From JAJQCI01 sp964388305 (GTDB lineage Bacteria > Bacillota > Clostridia > Lachnospirales > CAG-274), in NCBI GenBank assembly GCA_964388305.1, contig CAYMAA010000004.1:1-36404 (forward strand): a stretch of DNA of 36,404 nucleotides. Direction: 5' to 3'. The number at the start of each line of letters is the position of its first letter. The first letter of the stretch is position 1. The translations under genes were made by a program, and so were the position numbers. The notes under the pieces are model-generated. The model was not told the DNA's origin and made no database searches. It worked only from the letters and a program-made list of their open reading frames with translations. This document shows, in pieces, positions 6,781 to 15,667 of this stretch.

Positions 6781-8061
6781 ATGCAAAAAAAAGAAATGTT
6801 GGCTATGCTTTTAGCCGGCGGTCAGGGGTCGCGTCTTGGTGTTCTTACATTGGATAAGGCTAAACCCGGCGTTGCCTTTGGCGGCAAGTATCGTATTATT
6901 GATTTCCCTTTAAGTAACTGTATTAACTCGGGTGTGGATACTGTGGGCGTTCTTACTCAGTATCAGCCGCTTACGCTTAATCAGCATATAGGTATAGGTA
7001 CTCCGTGGGATTTGGACGGTCTTAACGGCGGCGCAACGGTTCTTGCTCCGCATCAAAAAACAGGAGAGGACGGCGACTGGTACTCCGGCACCGCAAATGC
7101 CATATTCCAGAACATAAGCTATATAGACCATTATAACCCCGAGTATGTTCTCATACTTTCAGGCGACCATATTTATAAAATGGATTACTCCAAAATGCTC
7201 GCTTTCCACAAAAAGCATAATTGCGACGTAACCATTGCCGTTATGGAGGTGCCCTGGGAGGAAGCAAGCCGTTTTGGTATTATGAACGCAGACGAAAACG
7301 ACAAGATTTATGAATTTGAAGAAAAGCCCGCAAACCCCAAGTCCAATCTTGCATCTATGGGTATTTACATTTTTACATGGTCAAAGCTGCGTGAGGCTCT
7401 TATTGCGGATAACAAAGTACATAACAATTCGGACTTTGGTATGCACATTCTTCCCGCTTTCCTCAACAGCGGTCAAACCCTCTATGCTTGGCGTTTTAAG
7501 GACTATTGGAAGGACGTGGGAACAATAGACTCCTACTGGAAAGCCAATATGGAGCTTATAGACACTGTTCCCGAATTTAATCTTTACGAAAAATTTTGGA
7601 GAATTTACACTAAAAACGACCATCAGCCGCCTCAGTTTACGGCAGCAAGCGGCAGTGTTTCACGGTCGCTCATTTCAGAGGGATGCCAGATTTACGGAAC
7701 TGTTAAAAGCTCCGTTATCTCCAAGGACGTTACCATTGAAGAGGGCGCAGAGGTTTATGACTCCATTATTATGGAAAGCTGCGTAATTAAAGCAGGCACA
7801 AAAATTTATAAATCCATTATCGACCAGAACACCGTTATTGAAAAGAATGTAACAATGGGTGTTGGCGAAGATATTGTTAATGAAGATAAGCCTAACATCT
7901 ACAACACGGGTATTACCGTTGTAGGTAACGACTCTTACATTCCCGAAGGAGTTACAATAGGCAAAAACTGCGTAATTTACGGCAAAACAACTGCCGCAGA
8001 CTATGCGGAGGGCTCACTTCCAAGCGGAAAATCTGTTGTGGTAAAGGAGGATGAATTATAA
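6781..8061 (+). CDS. glgC: Glucose-1-phosphate adenylyltransferase
   Basis: Makes ADP-glucose from ATP and glucose 1-phosphate, the committed step of bacterial glycogen synthesis. The 426-residue product carries the nucleotidyltransferase signature GGQGSRLG (near 14-21), the regulatory/substrate motif PGVAFGGKYRIIDF, the metal-binding GDHIYKMD, FEEKP, and WKDVGT of the Glc-1-P site, then a left-handed beta-helix C-terminal domain. The start at 6781 is favoured by AAGAGGTGA 6 nt upstream; the in-frame GTG at 6772 lies inside that Shine-Dalgarno. Its stop overlaps the glgD start by one base. No glgA or glgB lies in the window. Confidence 0.96.
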   Translation: MQKKEMLAMLLAGGQGSRLGVLTLDKAKPGVAFGGKYRIIDFPLSNCINSGVDTVGVLTQYQPLTLNQHIGIGTPWDLDGLNGGATVLAPHQKTGEDGDWYSGTANAIFQNISYIDHYNPEYVLILSGDHIYKMDYSKMLAFHKKHNCDVTIAVMEVPWEEASRFGIMNADENDKIYEFEEKPANPKSNLASMGIYIFTWSKLREALIADNKVHNNSDFGMHILPAFLNSGQTLYAWRFKDYWKDVGTIDSYWKANMELIDTVPEFNLYEKFWRIYTKNDHQPPQFTAASGSVSRSLISEGCQIYGTVKSSVISKDVTIEEGAEVYDSIIMESCVIKAGTKIYKSIIDQNTVIEKNVTMGVGEDIVNEDKPNIYNTGITVVGNDSYIPEGVTIGKNCVIYGKTTAADYAEGSLPSGKSVVVKEDEL

Positions 8062-9176
8062 TGAAAGCTATAGGTATTATTCTCGCCGGCGGAACTTCCG
8101 ACAGATTGGGCGAATTATGCAAGGAAAGAGCGGTTGCGGCAATGCCGGTTGGCGGCAGCTATCGTGCCATAGACTTTTCTCTCTCCAATATGACAAACTC
8201 AGGCATAGACAAGGTTGCCGTTATTGCGCAGTTTAATATGCGTTCACTTCAGGATCATCTCTCAGCGGCAAAATGGTGGGATTTCGGTTCAAAAAGAGGC
8301 GGTCTTTTCATATTCTCGCCTTACACCACGTTAGACTCCGCAAACTGGTACCGTGGAACGGCAGATTCCATCTACCAAAACATAAGCTATCTTGAAAAAT
8401 CCAATGAGCCTTATGTTGTTATTGCCTCGGGCGACGGCATTGCTAAAATGGACTTTAACGATGTTATAGAGTATCACGAAGCGAAGGGTGCAGATGTAAC
8501 AATTGTATATAAGGATCTTGCGGGCACAAGCAAACAGCCTCACCGCTACGGTATTCTTCAAATAGACGATGACAGCCGTATTGTGGGCTTTGAGGAAAAA
8601 CCCGAAAATCCAAAGGGAACAACAGCCTCCACAGGTATTTATGTAATGGGCAGAGAATTTCTTATAAATGCTCTTAAAGCGGCAATCCCTGCAGGAAAGT
8701 ATAATCTTGTAAAGGATATTATAATCCCTAACGAGGATAAGCTTAAAATTTATGCTTATGAATATAAAAACTATTGGGTTACATTAAACAGCACAAAGGC
8801 ATATTATGACGCTAATATGAAGTTTCTTGATAAGGACGTGCGCAAGCTCCTTCTTACAGAGCCTTATATTTATACAAAGCCAAAGGACGATCCGCCCGTT
8901 AAATATAATATAACGGCAGATGTTAAAAACTCGCTTATTTCCGGCGGAACAATTATAGACGGCTCTATAGAAAACTCCGTTGTATTCCGCAAGGCATACA
9001 TCGGAGAGGGTTCAAGGGTTAAGGATTCCGTAATTTTAGAATCTACTAAAATCGGTAAAAACTGCGTAATAGAATACGCAATTTTGGATAAGGAAGTTAA
9101 AATTGCCGATGGTATGTCCGTAATCGGTACTCCCGATGAGCCTGCCGTAGTTCCTAAAGGCGCTGAAATTAAATAA
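8061..9176 (+). CDS. glgD: GlgD, ADP-glucose pyrophosphorylase regulatory subunit
   Basis: A 371-residue GlgC paralogue of the GlgD group, which in Firmicutes forms a hetero-oligomer with GlgC and tunes its activity. The N-terminal nucleotidyltransferase-like domain has GGTSDRLG in place of GGQGSRLG and GDGIAKMD where catalytic subunits have GDHIYKMD, consistent with a weak or absent catalytic site. A beta-helix domain follows. Translation is probably coupled: TAATG overlaps the glgC stop and the ribosome site AAAGGAGG lies within the last glgC codons. A terminator follows 15 nt after the stop. Confidence 0.93.
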   Translation: MKAIGIILAGGTSDRLGELCKERAVAAMPVGGSYRAIDFSLSNMTNSGIDKVAVIAQFNMRSLQDHLSAAKWWDFGSKRGGLFIFSPYTTLDSANWYRGTADSIYQNISYLEKSNEPYVVIASGDGIAKMDFNDVIEYHEAKGADVTIVYKDLAGTSKQPHRYGILQIDDDSRIVGFEEKPENPKGTTASTGIYVMGREFLINALKAAIPAGKYNLVKDIIIPNEDKLKIYAYEYKNYWVTLNSTKAYYDANMKFLDKDVRKLLLTEPYIYTKPKDDPPVKYNITADVKNSLISGGTIIDGSIENSVVFRKAYIGEGSRVKDSVILESTKIGKNCVIEYAILDKEVKIADGMSVIGTPDEPAVVPKGAEIK

Positions 9177-9189
9177 ATTATATACAAAA

Positions 9190-9222
9190 AGGGCTGCCGA
9201 ATTAAAGGCAGCCTCTTTTATT
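9190..9222. terminator. Terminator between glgD and the diguanylate cyclase
   Basis: GGCTGCC (9192-9198) pairs perfectly with GGCAGCC (9207-9213) around an 8-nt loop. TCTTTTATT follows on the plus strand and an A run precedes it, so it can serve both converging genes. Confidence 0.85.
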
Positions 9223-9235
9223 GATTTTATATTAT

Positions 9236-10639
9236 TTATATGTTTGTAACAACGGCATTTCTGTCAATCTTTGCTTTATAAAGCAAATTATCCGTATTTT
9301 TAAACAAATCGGCGGTTTTGCCCTCGCAGTAATATCCTCCAATGCTTGCGGTAAGCTTAACATTTTCAAAGCTTTCAAGCCTTGCGGCTCTTACCTTTTC
9401 AAGCACCTTATCAAGCCTTTCTTCAAACTCCTGCGCGGGAATATCCTCCTTTACGGCAACGGCAAACTCATCTCCGCCATAGCGAACAACATCTCCGATA
9501 TCCGACATAACCTCATATAAAATGCTTCCCACTGTTTCTATTGCCAGATCCCCTGCCAAATGACCGTATGTATCGTTAATGTTTTTAAGCCTGTCCAAAT
9601 CCACAATGGCAAGCGCCTTTATACTCTCTCCCGAAAGCCTTTCATCATAATAATGCCTGTTGTAAACGCCGTTAATAACGGAGTTATAAAGCTTTTTGAT
9701 CTTTCGCTGAGCCGCAAAGTTTACATACATAAGCAGGGATAAAATTATAATAAGCGCCGCCACAACAGCCATAGTTATAACCATAAAATGCAGTGTGTTT
9801 GCGTAAAAAACAGACATTTCCACAGAGTTTACAAAAAACCAGACGGAATTGCCGACAGGCTTAATTGAAATATAATTTTTTACATTGTTTTTATCCTTAA
9901 AATAAAACTTGCACTCCTTATCGTTTAAAATTCTGTCCTTAACAGCTTCAACGCTTATTCCATCGGATATTTCTCCGCTGTTAAGCATATCGTAAAAATT
10001 AAATTCCGCATCTGAGCCGGAGCTTGGGTTTATAATATAATATCCGTTTTTGTTAATAATACTGCTGTAACCCTTTCCATCGAAGCAGGTGATTTTAATT
10101 TTTTCTTGAATTTTGTTTATATTGTTAAGAGCAACCATTGCTACAAATGCCGTATCTTTTGTTTTAATGGGGTTTGCCTTTAAATCTATGCCGTAAAGAA
10201 GATACTCCGTTTCATCATCGTCCGTTTCATCGTCATATCTGTAAACAAACCTGCTTTTGCCGTCATCAAAATAATCCAAAAACGGGTTTTCTTTTTTATC
10301 AATAATTTGATATGTATCGGAATACAGCCTGCCGTCGGCGTCTATAAAATATGCCTTATCAAATCTTCCCGAGCTTACCTTTATGTTAAGAGCGTCCTGA
10401 ACATCCTCAATACTATCCATATACATATTGCGAATATCATAACACAGGCTGTCCATACTGTCCCATCTGTTTGCAATATACACCCGTATGCTCTGCATAT
10501 CATGCTCTGCCATTTCATCTATGCTTTGTATGATAATGCCGTGTACGGTACTGTTTAACCCTCTATATGCCGCAATCATTACAAGTAAAACCAAAAATAT
10601 AAAAAGTATTACGGAAAATGCCATCTTTCTTGCTTTCAT
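9236..10639 (-). CDS. Membrane diguanylate cyclase with extracellular sensor (GGDEF)
   Basis: A 467-residue protein predicted to make cyclic di-GMP from two GTP. It has a first membrane segment (about 7-27), an extracytoplasmic sensor region of about 250 residues that looks Cache-like, a second membrane segment (284-306) and a C-terminal GGDEF domain. The active-site GGDEF is intact (388-392), as are the DLDRLKNINDTYGH substrate and metal residues (347-360). The RxxD product-inhibition site expected about five residues before GGDEF is not present. The ribosome site AAAGGGGCG is moderate. No EAL or HD-GYP partner lies in the window. The signal sensed is unknown. Confidence 0.93.
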   Translation of the reverse strand: MKARKMAFSVILFIFLVLLVMIAAYRGLNSTVHGIIIQSIDEMAEHDMQSIRVYIANRWDSMDSLCYDIRNMYMDSIEDVQDALNIKVSSGRFDKAYFIDADGRLYSDTYQIIDKKENPFLDYFDDGKSRFVYRYDDETDDDETEYLLYGIDLKANPIKTKDTAFVAMVALNNINKIQEKIKITCFDGKGYSSIINKNGYYIINPSSGSDAEFNFYDMLNSGEISDGISVEAVKDRILNDKECKFYFKDKNNVKNYISIKPVGNSVWFFVNSVEMSVFYANTLHFMVITMAVVAALIIILSLLMYVNFAAQRKIKKLYNSVINGVYNRHYYDERLSGESIKALAIVDLDRLKNINDTYGHLAGDLAIETVGSILYEVMSDIGDVVRYGGDEFAVAVKEDIPAQEFEERLDKVLEKVRAARLESFENVKLTASIGGYYCEGKTADLFKNTDNLLYKAKIDRNAVVTNI

Positions 10640-10697
10640 AGTTATTTCGCCCCTTTTAAAAAAACTATAAGCTAATTATTCCGTTTCATTTATTAAT

Positions 10698-10725
10698 ATT
10701 ATACCACATTTTTTAATCTAATCAA
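10698..10725 (-). promoter_or_regulatory. Probable promoter of the diguanylate cyclase gene
   Basis: On the minus strand: TTGATT (10720-10725), 16-bp spacer, TATAAT (10698-10703), about 59 bp upstream of the start. Confidence 0.55.
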
Positions 10726-10753
10726 ACACATTTTTTGTATTTTTAAAAAAAAC

Positions 10754-10782
10754 TTGAAAAATTATTTAAAATAGTTTATGCT
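10754..10782 (+). promoter_or_regulatory. Probable promoter of the topoisomerase operon
   Basis: TTGAAA (10754-10759), 17-bp spacer, TATGCT (10777-10782), about 75 bp upstream of the ParE-like start. It is divergent from the diguanylate cyclase promoter. Confidence 0.5.
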
Positions 10783-10856
10783 AATAAAATAGTGATAATA
10801 AGAACAAATTAATTAAGTAATTCCTTTTAGAATAAGGTGCAAAAAGGTGCGAGGAT

Positions 10857-12830
10857 ATGAAAAACACAAAACAGGAATACGGCAATGAAAGCATTACAGC
10901 TTTAAAGGGAGCGGACAGAGTACGCTTGCGTCCGTCGGTTATTTTTGGCTCGGACGGGCTTGAAGGGTGTCAGCACTCTGTTTTTGAAATTCTTTCAAAC
11001 TCAATAGATGAAGCAAGAGAAGGCTACGGCAATAAAATAGAAGTAACTCTTTACAAGGATAAATCCGTTTCCGTTAAGGACTACGGCAGGGGTATACCCG
11101 TAGACTATAACACAAATGAAAAAAAGTATAACTGGGAGCTGCTTTTTTGCGAGCTTTATGCAGGGGGCAAATATCTTAACAACGAGGGTGAAAGCTATGA
11201 GTTCAGCTTAGGCTTAAACGGCTTGGGACTTTGCGCCACACAGTACAGCTCGGAATATATGGATGTTGAAATTATAAGAGATGGCTATAAATATGAGCTG
11301 CGTTTTGAAAAGGGCGAAAATGTCGGCGGCTTAAAAAAATACCCCGTAAAAGGCAAGGCTACGGGCAGCTTTATAAAGTGGCGGCCCGATAAAGATGTTT
11401 TTACGGATATTTCTCTTACGGCAGACTATTTTAAAGAGGTTTTGAAACGTCAGTGCATAGTAAATGCCAACCTTGAATTTATATTTACCGATGAGGAAAC
11501 AGGGGAAGTAACCAAGCTTTGCTACCCGGAGGGCATTAAAGACTATATGAAAGAAGCCGTTGGGGAAACCGCCCTGACGGAGCCTGTGCTTTTAAGTACG
11601 GAAACAAAGGGGCGTGACAGAGAGGATAAACCCGAATACCGCTTAAAATATCAGGTGGCTTTTTGCTTTTCCAACAATGTAAATCTTTTGGAATATTACC
11701 ATAACTCAAGCTGGCTGGAGTACGGCGGCTCTCCCGATAAGGCTGTGCGCAGCGCCTTTGTTTACGGCATAGACAAATATTTAAAAAATAACAATCTTTA
11801 TAAAAAGGACGAAAAGAAAATACAGTTTTCGGATATTGAGGACAGCCTTGTGCTTATAATAAACTCTTTTTCCACAATAACAAGCTACGAAAACCAAACA
11901 AAAAAGTCCATTACAAATAAATTTATACAGGACGCTATGACGGCATATCTTCGGGAACAGCTTGAAATATACTTTACGGAGAATAAAGCTGACGCAGACA
12001 GAATTTCCGCTCAGATTTTAGTAAACAAGCGCAGCCGTGAAACAGCCGAAAAGGCAAGAATAACAATCAAAAAAAAGCTGACGGGCAATATAGATATGAA
12101 CAACAGGGTGGAAAAGTTTGTAAACTGCCGTACCAAAGATGTAAACCGCAGAGAGCTTTACATTGTGGAGGGCGATTCTGCAATGGGTTCGGTTATTTTG
12201 GGCAGGGACTCGGAATTTCAGGGAATTATGCCCATAAGAGGGAAAATTCTTAACTGCCTTAAAGCCAATTACGACAAAATTTTTGCAAGTCCCATTATAA
12301 CCGACCTTTTAAAGGTTTTAGGCTGCGGTGTGGAAATATCTTCAAAGCATAATAAGGACTTAAACTCCTTTGATATGGAAAATTTGCGCTGGAACAAAAT
12401 TATAATTTGTACCGATGCGGATGTGGACGGATTTCAAATCCGCACACTTGTTTTAACAATGCTTTACCGCTTAACACCTACTCTTATAGATAAACACAGG
12501 GTATATATTGCGGAATCTCCCCTTTATGAAATTACAAGCGGCAAAAACACATATTTTGCCTACACGGAAAAGGAAAAAGGCGAAATTCTTGCAAAAATCA
12601 GCGGCAAATATCACATTCAGCGTTCAAAGGGACTTGGAGAAAACGAGCCTGAAATGATGTGGCAGACCACAATGAACCCGGAAACACGCCGCCTTATACA
12701 GGTATGCCCGGAGGACGTTAAAAAAACCGCCGCTGTTTTTGATATGCTTTTGGGTGACGATTTAAGCGGCAGAAAAAAGCATATAGAAGAAAACGGCTAC
12801 AAATATATTGATCTTACCGAGCTTTCATAA
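10857..12830 (+). CDS. parE: Type IIA topoisomerase B subunit (ParE/GyrB-like)
   Basis: The ATPase and TOPRIM subunit of a topoisomerase IV-like enzyme, 657 residues. The GHKL ATPase motifs are present: NSIDEA, DYGRGIP and the ATP lid with GLNGLGL. A transducer domain follows, then TOPRIM with EGDSA, a metal-binding TDADVDG and KGLGE. The usual EGDSAGGSA reads EGDSAMGSV and DGAHIRTL reads DGFQIRTL. These departures fit the divergent second topoisomerase of Clostridia rather than classical GyrB, so the gene symbol is provisional. AAGGTG 7 nt upstream supports the start; GAGG is too close. It is followed 12 nt later by the A subunit. Confidence 0.88.
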   Translation: MKNTKQEYGNESITALKGADRVRLRPSVIFGSDGLEGCQHSVFEILSNSIDEAREGYGNKIEVTLYKDKSVSVKDYGRGIPVDYNTNEKKYNWELLFCELYAGGKYLNNEGESYEFSLGLNGLGLCATQYSSEYMDVEIIRDGYKYELRFEKGENVGGLKKYPVKGKATGSFIKWRPDKDVFTDISLTADYFKEVLKRQCIVNANLEFIFTDEETGEVTKLCYPEGIKDYMKEAVGETALTEPVLLSTETKGRDREDKPEYRLKYQVAFCFSNNVNLLEYYHNSSWLEYGGSPDKAVRSAFVYGIDKYLKNNNLYKKDEKKIQFSDIEDSLVLIINSFSTITSYENQTKKSITNKFIQDAMTAYLREQLEIYFTENKADADRISAQILVNKRSRETAEKARITIKKKLTGNIDMNNRVEKFVNCRTKDVNRRELYIVEGDSAMGSVILGRDSEFQGIMPIRGKILNCLKANYDKIFASPIITDLLKVLGCGVEISSKHNKDLNSFDMENLRWNKIIICTDADVDGFQIRTLVLTMLYRLTPTLIDKHRVYIAESPLYEITSGKNTYFAYTEKEKGEILAKISGKYHIQRSKGLGENEPEMMWQTTMNPETRRLIQVCPEDVKKTAAVFDMLLGDDLSGRKKHIEENGYKYIDLTELS

Positions 12831-12842
12831 GGAGGCAAAAAA

Positions 12843-15035
12843 ATGGCAAAGAAAAAAACTTCTCATTTAAGGGAAATTCCCGATAAATTTACACCCCAGC
12901 CAATAACGGACACCCTGGAGCTTAACTATATGCCCTACGCAATGAGCGTTATTGTAAGCCGTGCAATTCCTCAAATTGACGGCTTTAAGCCTGCTCACCG
13001 CAAGCTGCTTTATACAATGTATAAAATGGGACTTTTAAACGGAGCAAGAACAAAGTCCACAAACGTGGTTGGACAAACAATGAAGCTTAACCCCCACGGC
13101 GACCAAACAATTTACGAAACAATGGTACGTTTAACACGGGGCAACGGCTCTCTGCTTCACCCTTTTATAGACTCCAAGGGCAACTTCGGCAAGCAGTACT
13201 CCAGAGATATGGCTTTTGCCGCCTCAAGATATACCGAGGTTAAGTTAGACGCCTTTTGCCAAACTCTATTTAAGGATATTGATAAGGAAACGGTGGAATT
13301 TGCGGATAATTTTGACGGCTCGATTAAAGAACCCGTGCTTTTTCCCGTGTCCTTCCCCAATGTGCTTGTAACGCCAAATCAGGGTATTGCGGTAAGTATG
13401 GCGTCATCAATATGCTCATTTAATTTAAGCGAGGTTTGCCAAGGCACAATAGCCTATATTAAAAATAAAAATGCGGATTTAACGGAATATATAAAGGCTC
13501 CTGATTTTTCCACAGGCGGCGAGCTGCTTTACAATAAAGATGAAATTGACAAAATTTATGAAACGGGCAGGGGCAGCTTTAAGGTACGTTCCAAATACAA
13601 GTATGATAAAAAGCAAAGTCTTATAGAGGTTTATGAAATACCTTACTCCACAAACATAGAGTCTATAACGGATAAAATAATTTCACTTGTAAAATCCGGC
13701 AAGGTTAAGGAAATAAACGATATAAGAAACGAAACGGACTTAAACGGACTTAAAATAGCCATAGACATTAAAAGAAACGCAGACCCCGACCGTTTAATGG
13801 AAAAGCTTTTTAAGCTTACGCCTCTTTGCGACAGCTTTAGCTGTAATTTTAACGTGCTTGTAAACGATATTCCCAAGGTAAGAGGAATTAAGGAGATTTT
13901 GGACGCATGGATTGCCTTTAGAAAGGACTGCATTATTAAACGCACCACCTATGATTTAAACAAAAAGAAAGCTCAGTACCATCTGCTTGCGGGTCTTGCG
14001 AGAATTATGCTGGATATTGACCTTGCAATACAAATTATAAGAGATACGGAAAGCGAAAAGCTTGTTATACCAAACCTTATGGAGGGCTTTGGCATAGATG
14101 AGGAGCAGGCTGAATTTATTGCGGAAATAAAGCTCAGAAGCTTAAATAAGGAGTATCTTTTAAACAAAATAAAGGACAGGCAGCAGCTTGAAAAGGATAT
14201 AGCGGAGCTTCAGTCCATACTGGGAAGTGAAACAAAGGTTAAAAACATAATATGTAAAGAGCTTAAAGAAGTGGATAAAAAATTCGGAAAGCCACGCTGT
14301 ACGGATATTATTTACGATTATGACGACAAGCCTCTCCCGGCGGAGGAAACGGTTGAGGACTACCCGATACACCTGTTTCTTACACGGCATAACTACTTTA
14401 AAAAAATTACGGCAAACTCACTGCGTATGTCCGCCCTGCACAAGCTAAAGGAAGATGACGAAATTGTGCAGGAAATTGCCGCAACAAACAAAACTGAGCT
14501 GCTTATGTTTTCAAACAAGCAAAATGTTTACAAGGTTAAAGCATACGATATGGAGGAATGCAAGGCAAGCTCCATGGGCAATTATTTAAACAATGTTTTG
14601 CCTATGGACGCCGATGAAGCAATAGTGTTTATGCTTGCCACAACCGACTACTCGGGCGAGATTGTGTTTGCGTACACAAACGGCAAGCTGGCAAAAGTAC
14701 CTCTTGAGGCTTACAAAACAAAGCTCAACCGCAAAAAAATGATAAACGCCTACTCGGATAAAGCGCCCCTTGCAGGCGCAAGGCATATTCCCTCCGAGGG
14801 CGGCGATATAATTCTTGTAAGGGATAATGATAAGGCAATGCTTATAAGCTCCTCTCTCATACCCCTTAAAGCTACAAAAAACACACAGGGCGTAAAAATA
14901 TTTACACTGAAAAAAGGCTCTGCCTTAACAAAAATAATGACTGCCGAGGAATGTGACCTGAAAAATCCCGAGAGCTACAGAGTAGGCTCCGTTCCCTCCA
15001 CAGGCAAATTTATTAAACAAGACGGGGCAAGATAA
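12843..15035 (+). CDS. parC: Type IIA topoisomerase A subunit (ParC/GyrA-like)
   Basis: The DNA cleavage and rejoining subunit pairing with the preceding ParE-like protein. It is 730 residues long, shorter than the roughly 800 or more of typical GyrA. The winged-helix breakage domain shows the GFKPAHRK motif and the catalytic tyrosine in ASRYTE (Tyr130). A coiled-coil arm follows at about 360-470 and a short C-terminal region without a GyrA box, arguing for decatenation (topoisomerase IV-like) rather than supercoiling. TAAGGAGG precedes the ATG by 7 nt. A strong hairpin terminator follows. Drug-type or supercoiling preference cannot be read from sequence. Confidence 0.9.
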   Translation: MAKKKTSHLREIPDKFTPQPITDTLELNYMPYAMSVIVSRAIPQIDGFKPAHRKLLYTMYKMGLLNGARTKSTNVVGQTMKLNPHGDQTIYETMVRLTRGNGSLLHPFIDSKGNFGKQYSRDMAFAASRYTEVKLDAFCQTLFKDIDKETVEFADNFDGSIKEPVLFPVSFPNVLVTPNQGIAVSMASSICSFNLSEVCQGTIAYIKNKNADLTEYIKAPDFSTGGELLYNKDEIDKIYETGRGSFKVRSKYKYDKKQSLIEVYEIPYSTNIESITDKIISLVKSGKVKEINDIRNETDLNGLKIAIDIKRNADPDRLMEKLFKLTPLCDSFSCNFNVLVNDIPKVRGIKEILDAWIAFRKDCIIKRTTYDLNKKKAQYHLLAGLARIMLDIDLAIQIIRDTESEKLVIPNLMEGFGIDEEQAEFIAEIKLRSLNKEYLLNKIKDRQQLEKDIAELQSILGSETKVKNIICKELKEVDKKFGKPRCTDIIYDYDDKPLPAEETVEDYPIHLFLTRHNYFKKITANSLRMSALHKLKEDDEIVQEIAATNKTELLMFSNKQNVYKVKAYDMEECKASSMGNYLNNVLPMDADEAIVFMLATTDYSGEIVFAYTNGKLAKVPLEAYKTKLNRKKMINAYSDKAPLAGARHIPSEGGDIILVRDNDKAMLISSSLIPLKATKNTQGVKIFTLKKGSALTKIMTAEECDLKNPESYRVGSVPSTGKFIKQDGAR

Positions 15036-15049
15036 AATAATATAAAAAT

Positions 15050-15092
15050 AAGCCGCCGCAAAACAATTATACGTTCTGCGGCGGCTTTAAGG
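15050..15092. terminator. Strong hairpin between the topoisomerase operon and the partner-switch operon
   Basis: A perfect 11-bp GC-rich stem (15050-15060 with 15077-15087; AAGCCGCCGCA/TGCGGCGGCTT) is followed by a modest T-rich tail. It sits between converging genes and probably ends both. Confidence 0.8.
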
Positions 15093-15656
15093 TTATTTTC
15101 GTTTTACGGAATATCCGAACCCGCCTATTTTTTCTCCCAATGTGTAATACTCTCCGTGAGAATAGCAAATGGGGTTTGTGCTTTCATAAGCAAAGCGGTT
15201 TGTTTCGTCCATATATTTTTCGTCTACGCTTACGCCCAAAATCTCTCCCAAAAACATATCATGAGAGCCTAAGGGTATAATATCCTTAACTTTGCACTCT
15301 ATACAAACGGGGCACTCCGCTATAACGGGGCAAGCCGTAAAGCTGCCTTTTTCCGCCGTCAGCTTCATTTTTTTAAACTTATCCTCATCTCTGCCGCTTT
15401 TAACGCCGCACCAGTCCGTTGCAAAGGCAAGCTCCTTTGTAGGCAGATTTATAACAAACTCACCGTTGTTTTTTATTAAATTGTAGGAATAGCGTGACGG
15501 ACGTACCGAAATGCTTACCATGGCAGGGTCGGAGTTGATTGTTCCTGCCCATGCAACGGTAATTATATTTTTTTCGCCCTTGTCAAAATTTCCGCAGCTG
15601 ACCATAACAACAGGCACGGGGTTAAGCATTGTACCGGGTTTCCACAGCTTTCTCAT
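15093..15656 (-). CDS. Flavin reductase-like / flavoredoxin family protein
   Basis: A 187-residue protein of the flavin-reductase-like fold that binds FMN. Motifs include NPVPVVMVSCG, an SVRPSRYSYNLI segment, GEFVINLP, and a C-terminal YYTLGEKIGGFGYS. In anaerobes these flavoredoxins pass electrons between ferredoxin, thioredoxin-like partners and other acceptors; the partner here is unknown. AGGAGG lies just upstream. It starts 11 nt after the stop of the SpoIIE phosphatase gene and so appears to be the last gene of the partner-switching operon, an unusual companion that could hint at redox input or output. Confidence 0.88.
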   Translation of the reverse strand: MRKLWKPGTMLNPVPVVMVSCGNFDKGEKNIITVAWAGTINSDPAMVSISVRPSRYSYNLIKNNGEFVINLPTKELAFATDWCGVKSGRDEDKFKKMKLTAEKGSFTACPVIAECPVCIECKVKDIIPLGSHDMFLGEILGVSVDEKYMDETNRFAYESTNPICYSHGEYYTLGEKIGGFGYSVKRK

Positions 15657-15667
15657 ATAATTCCTCC

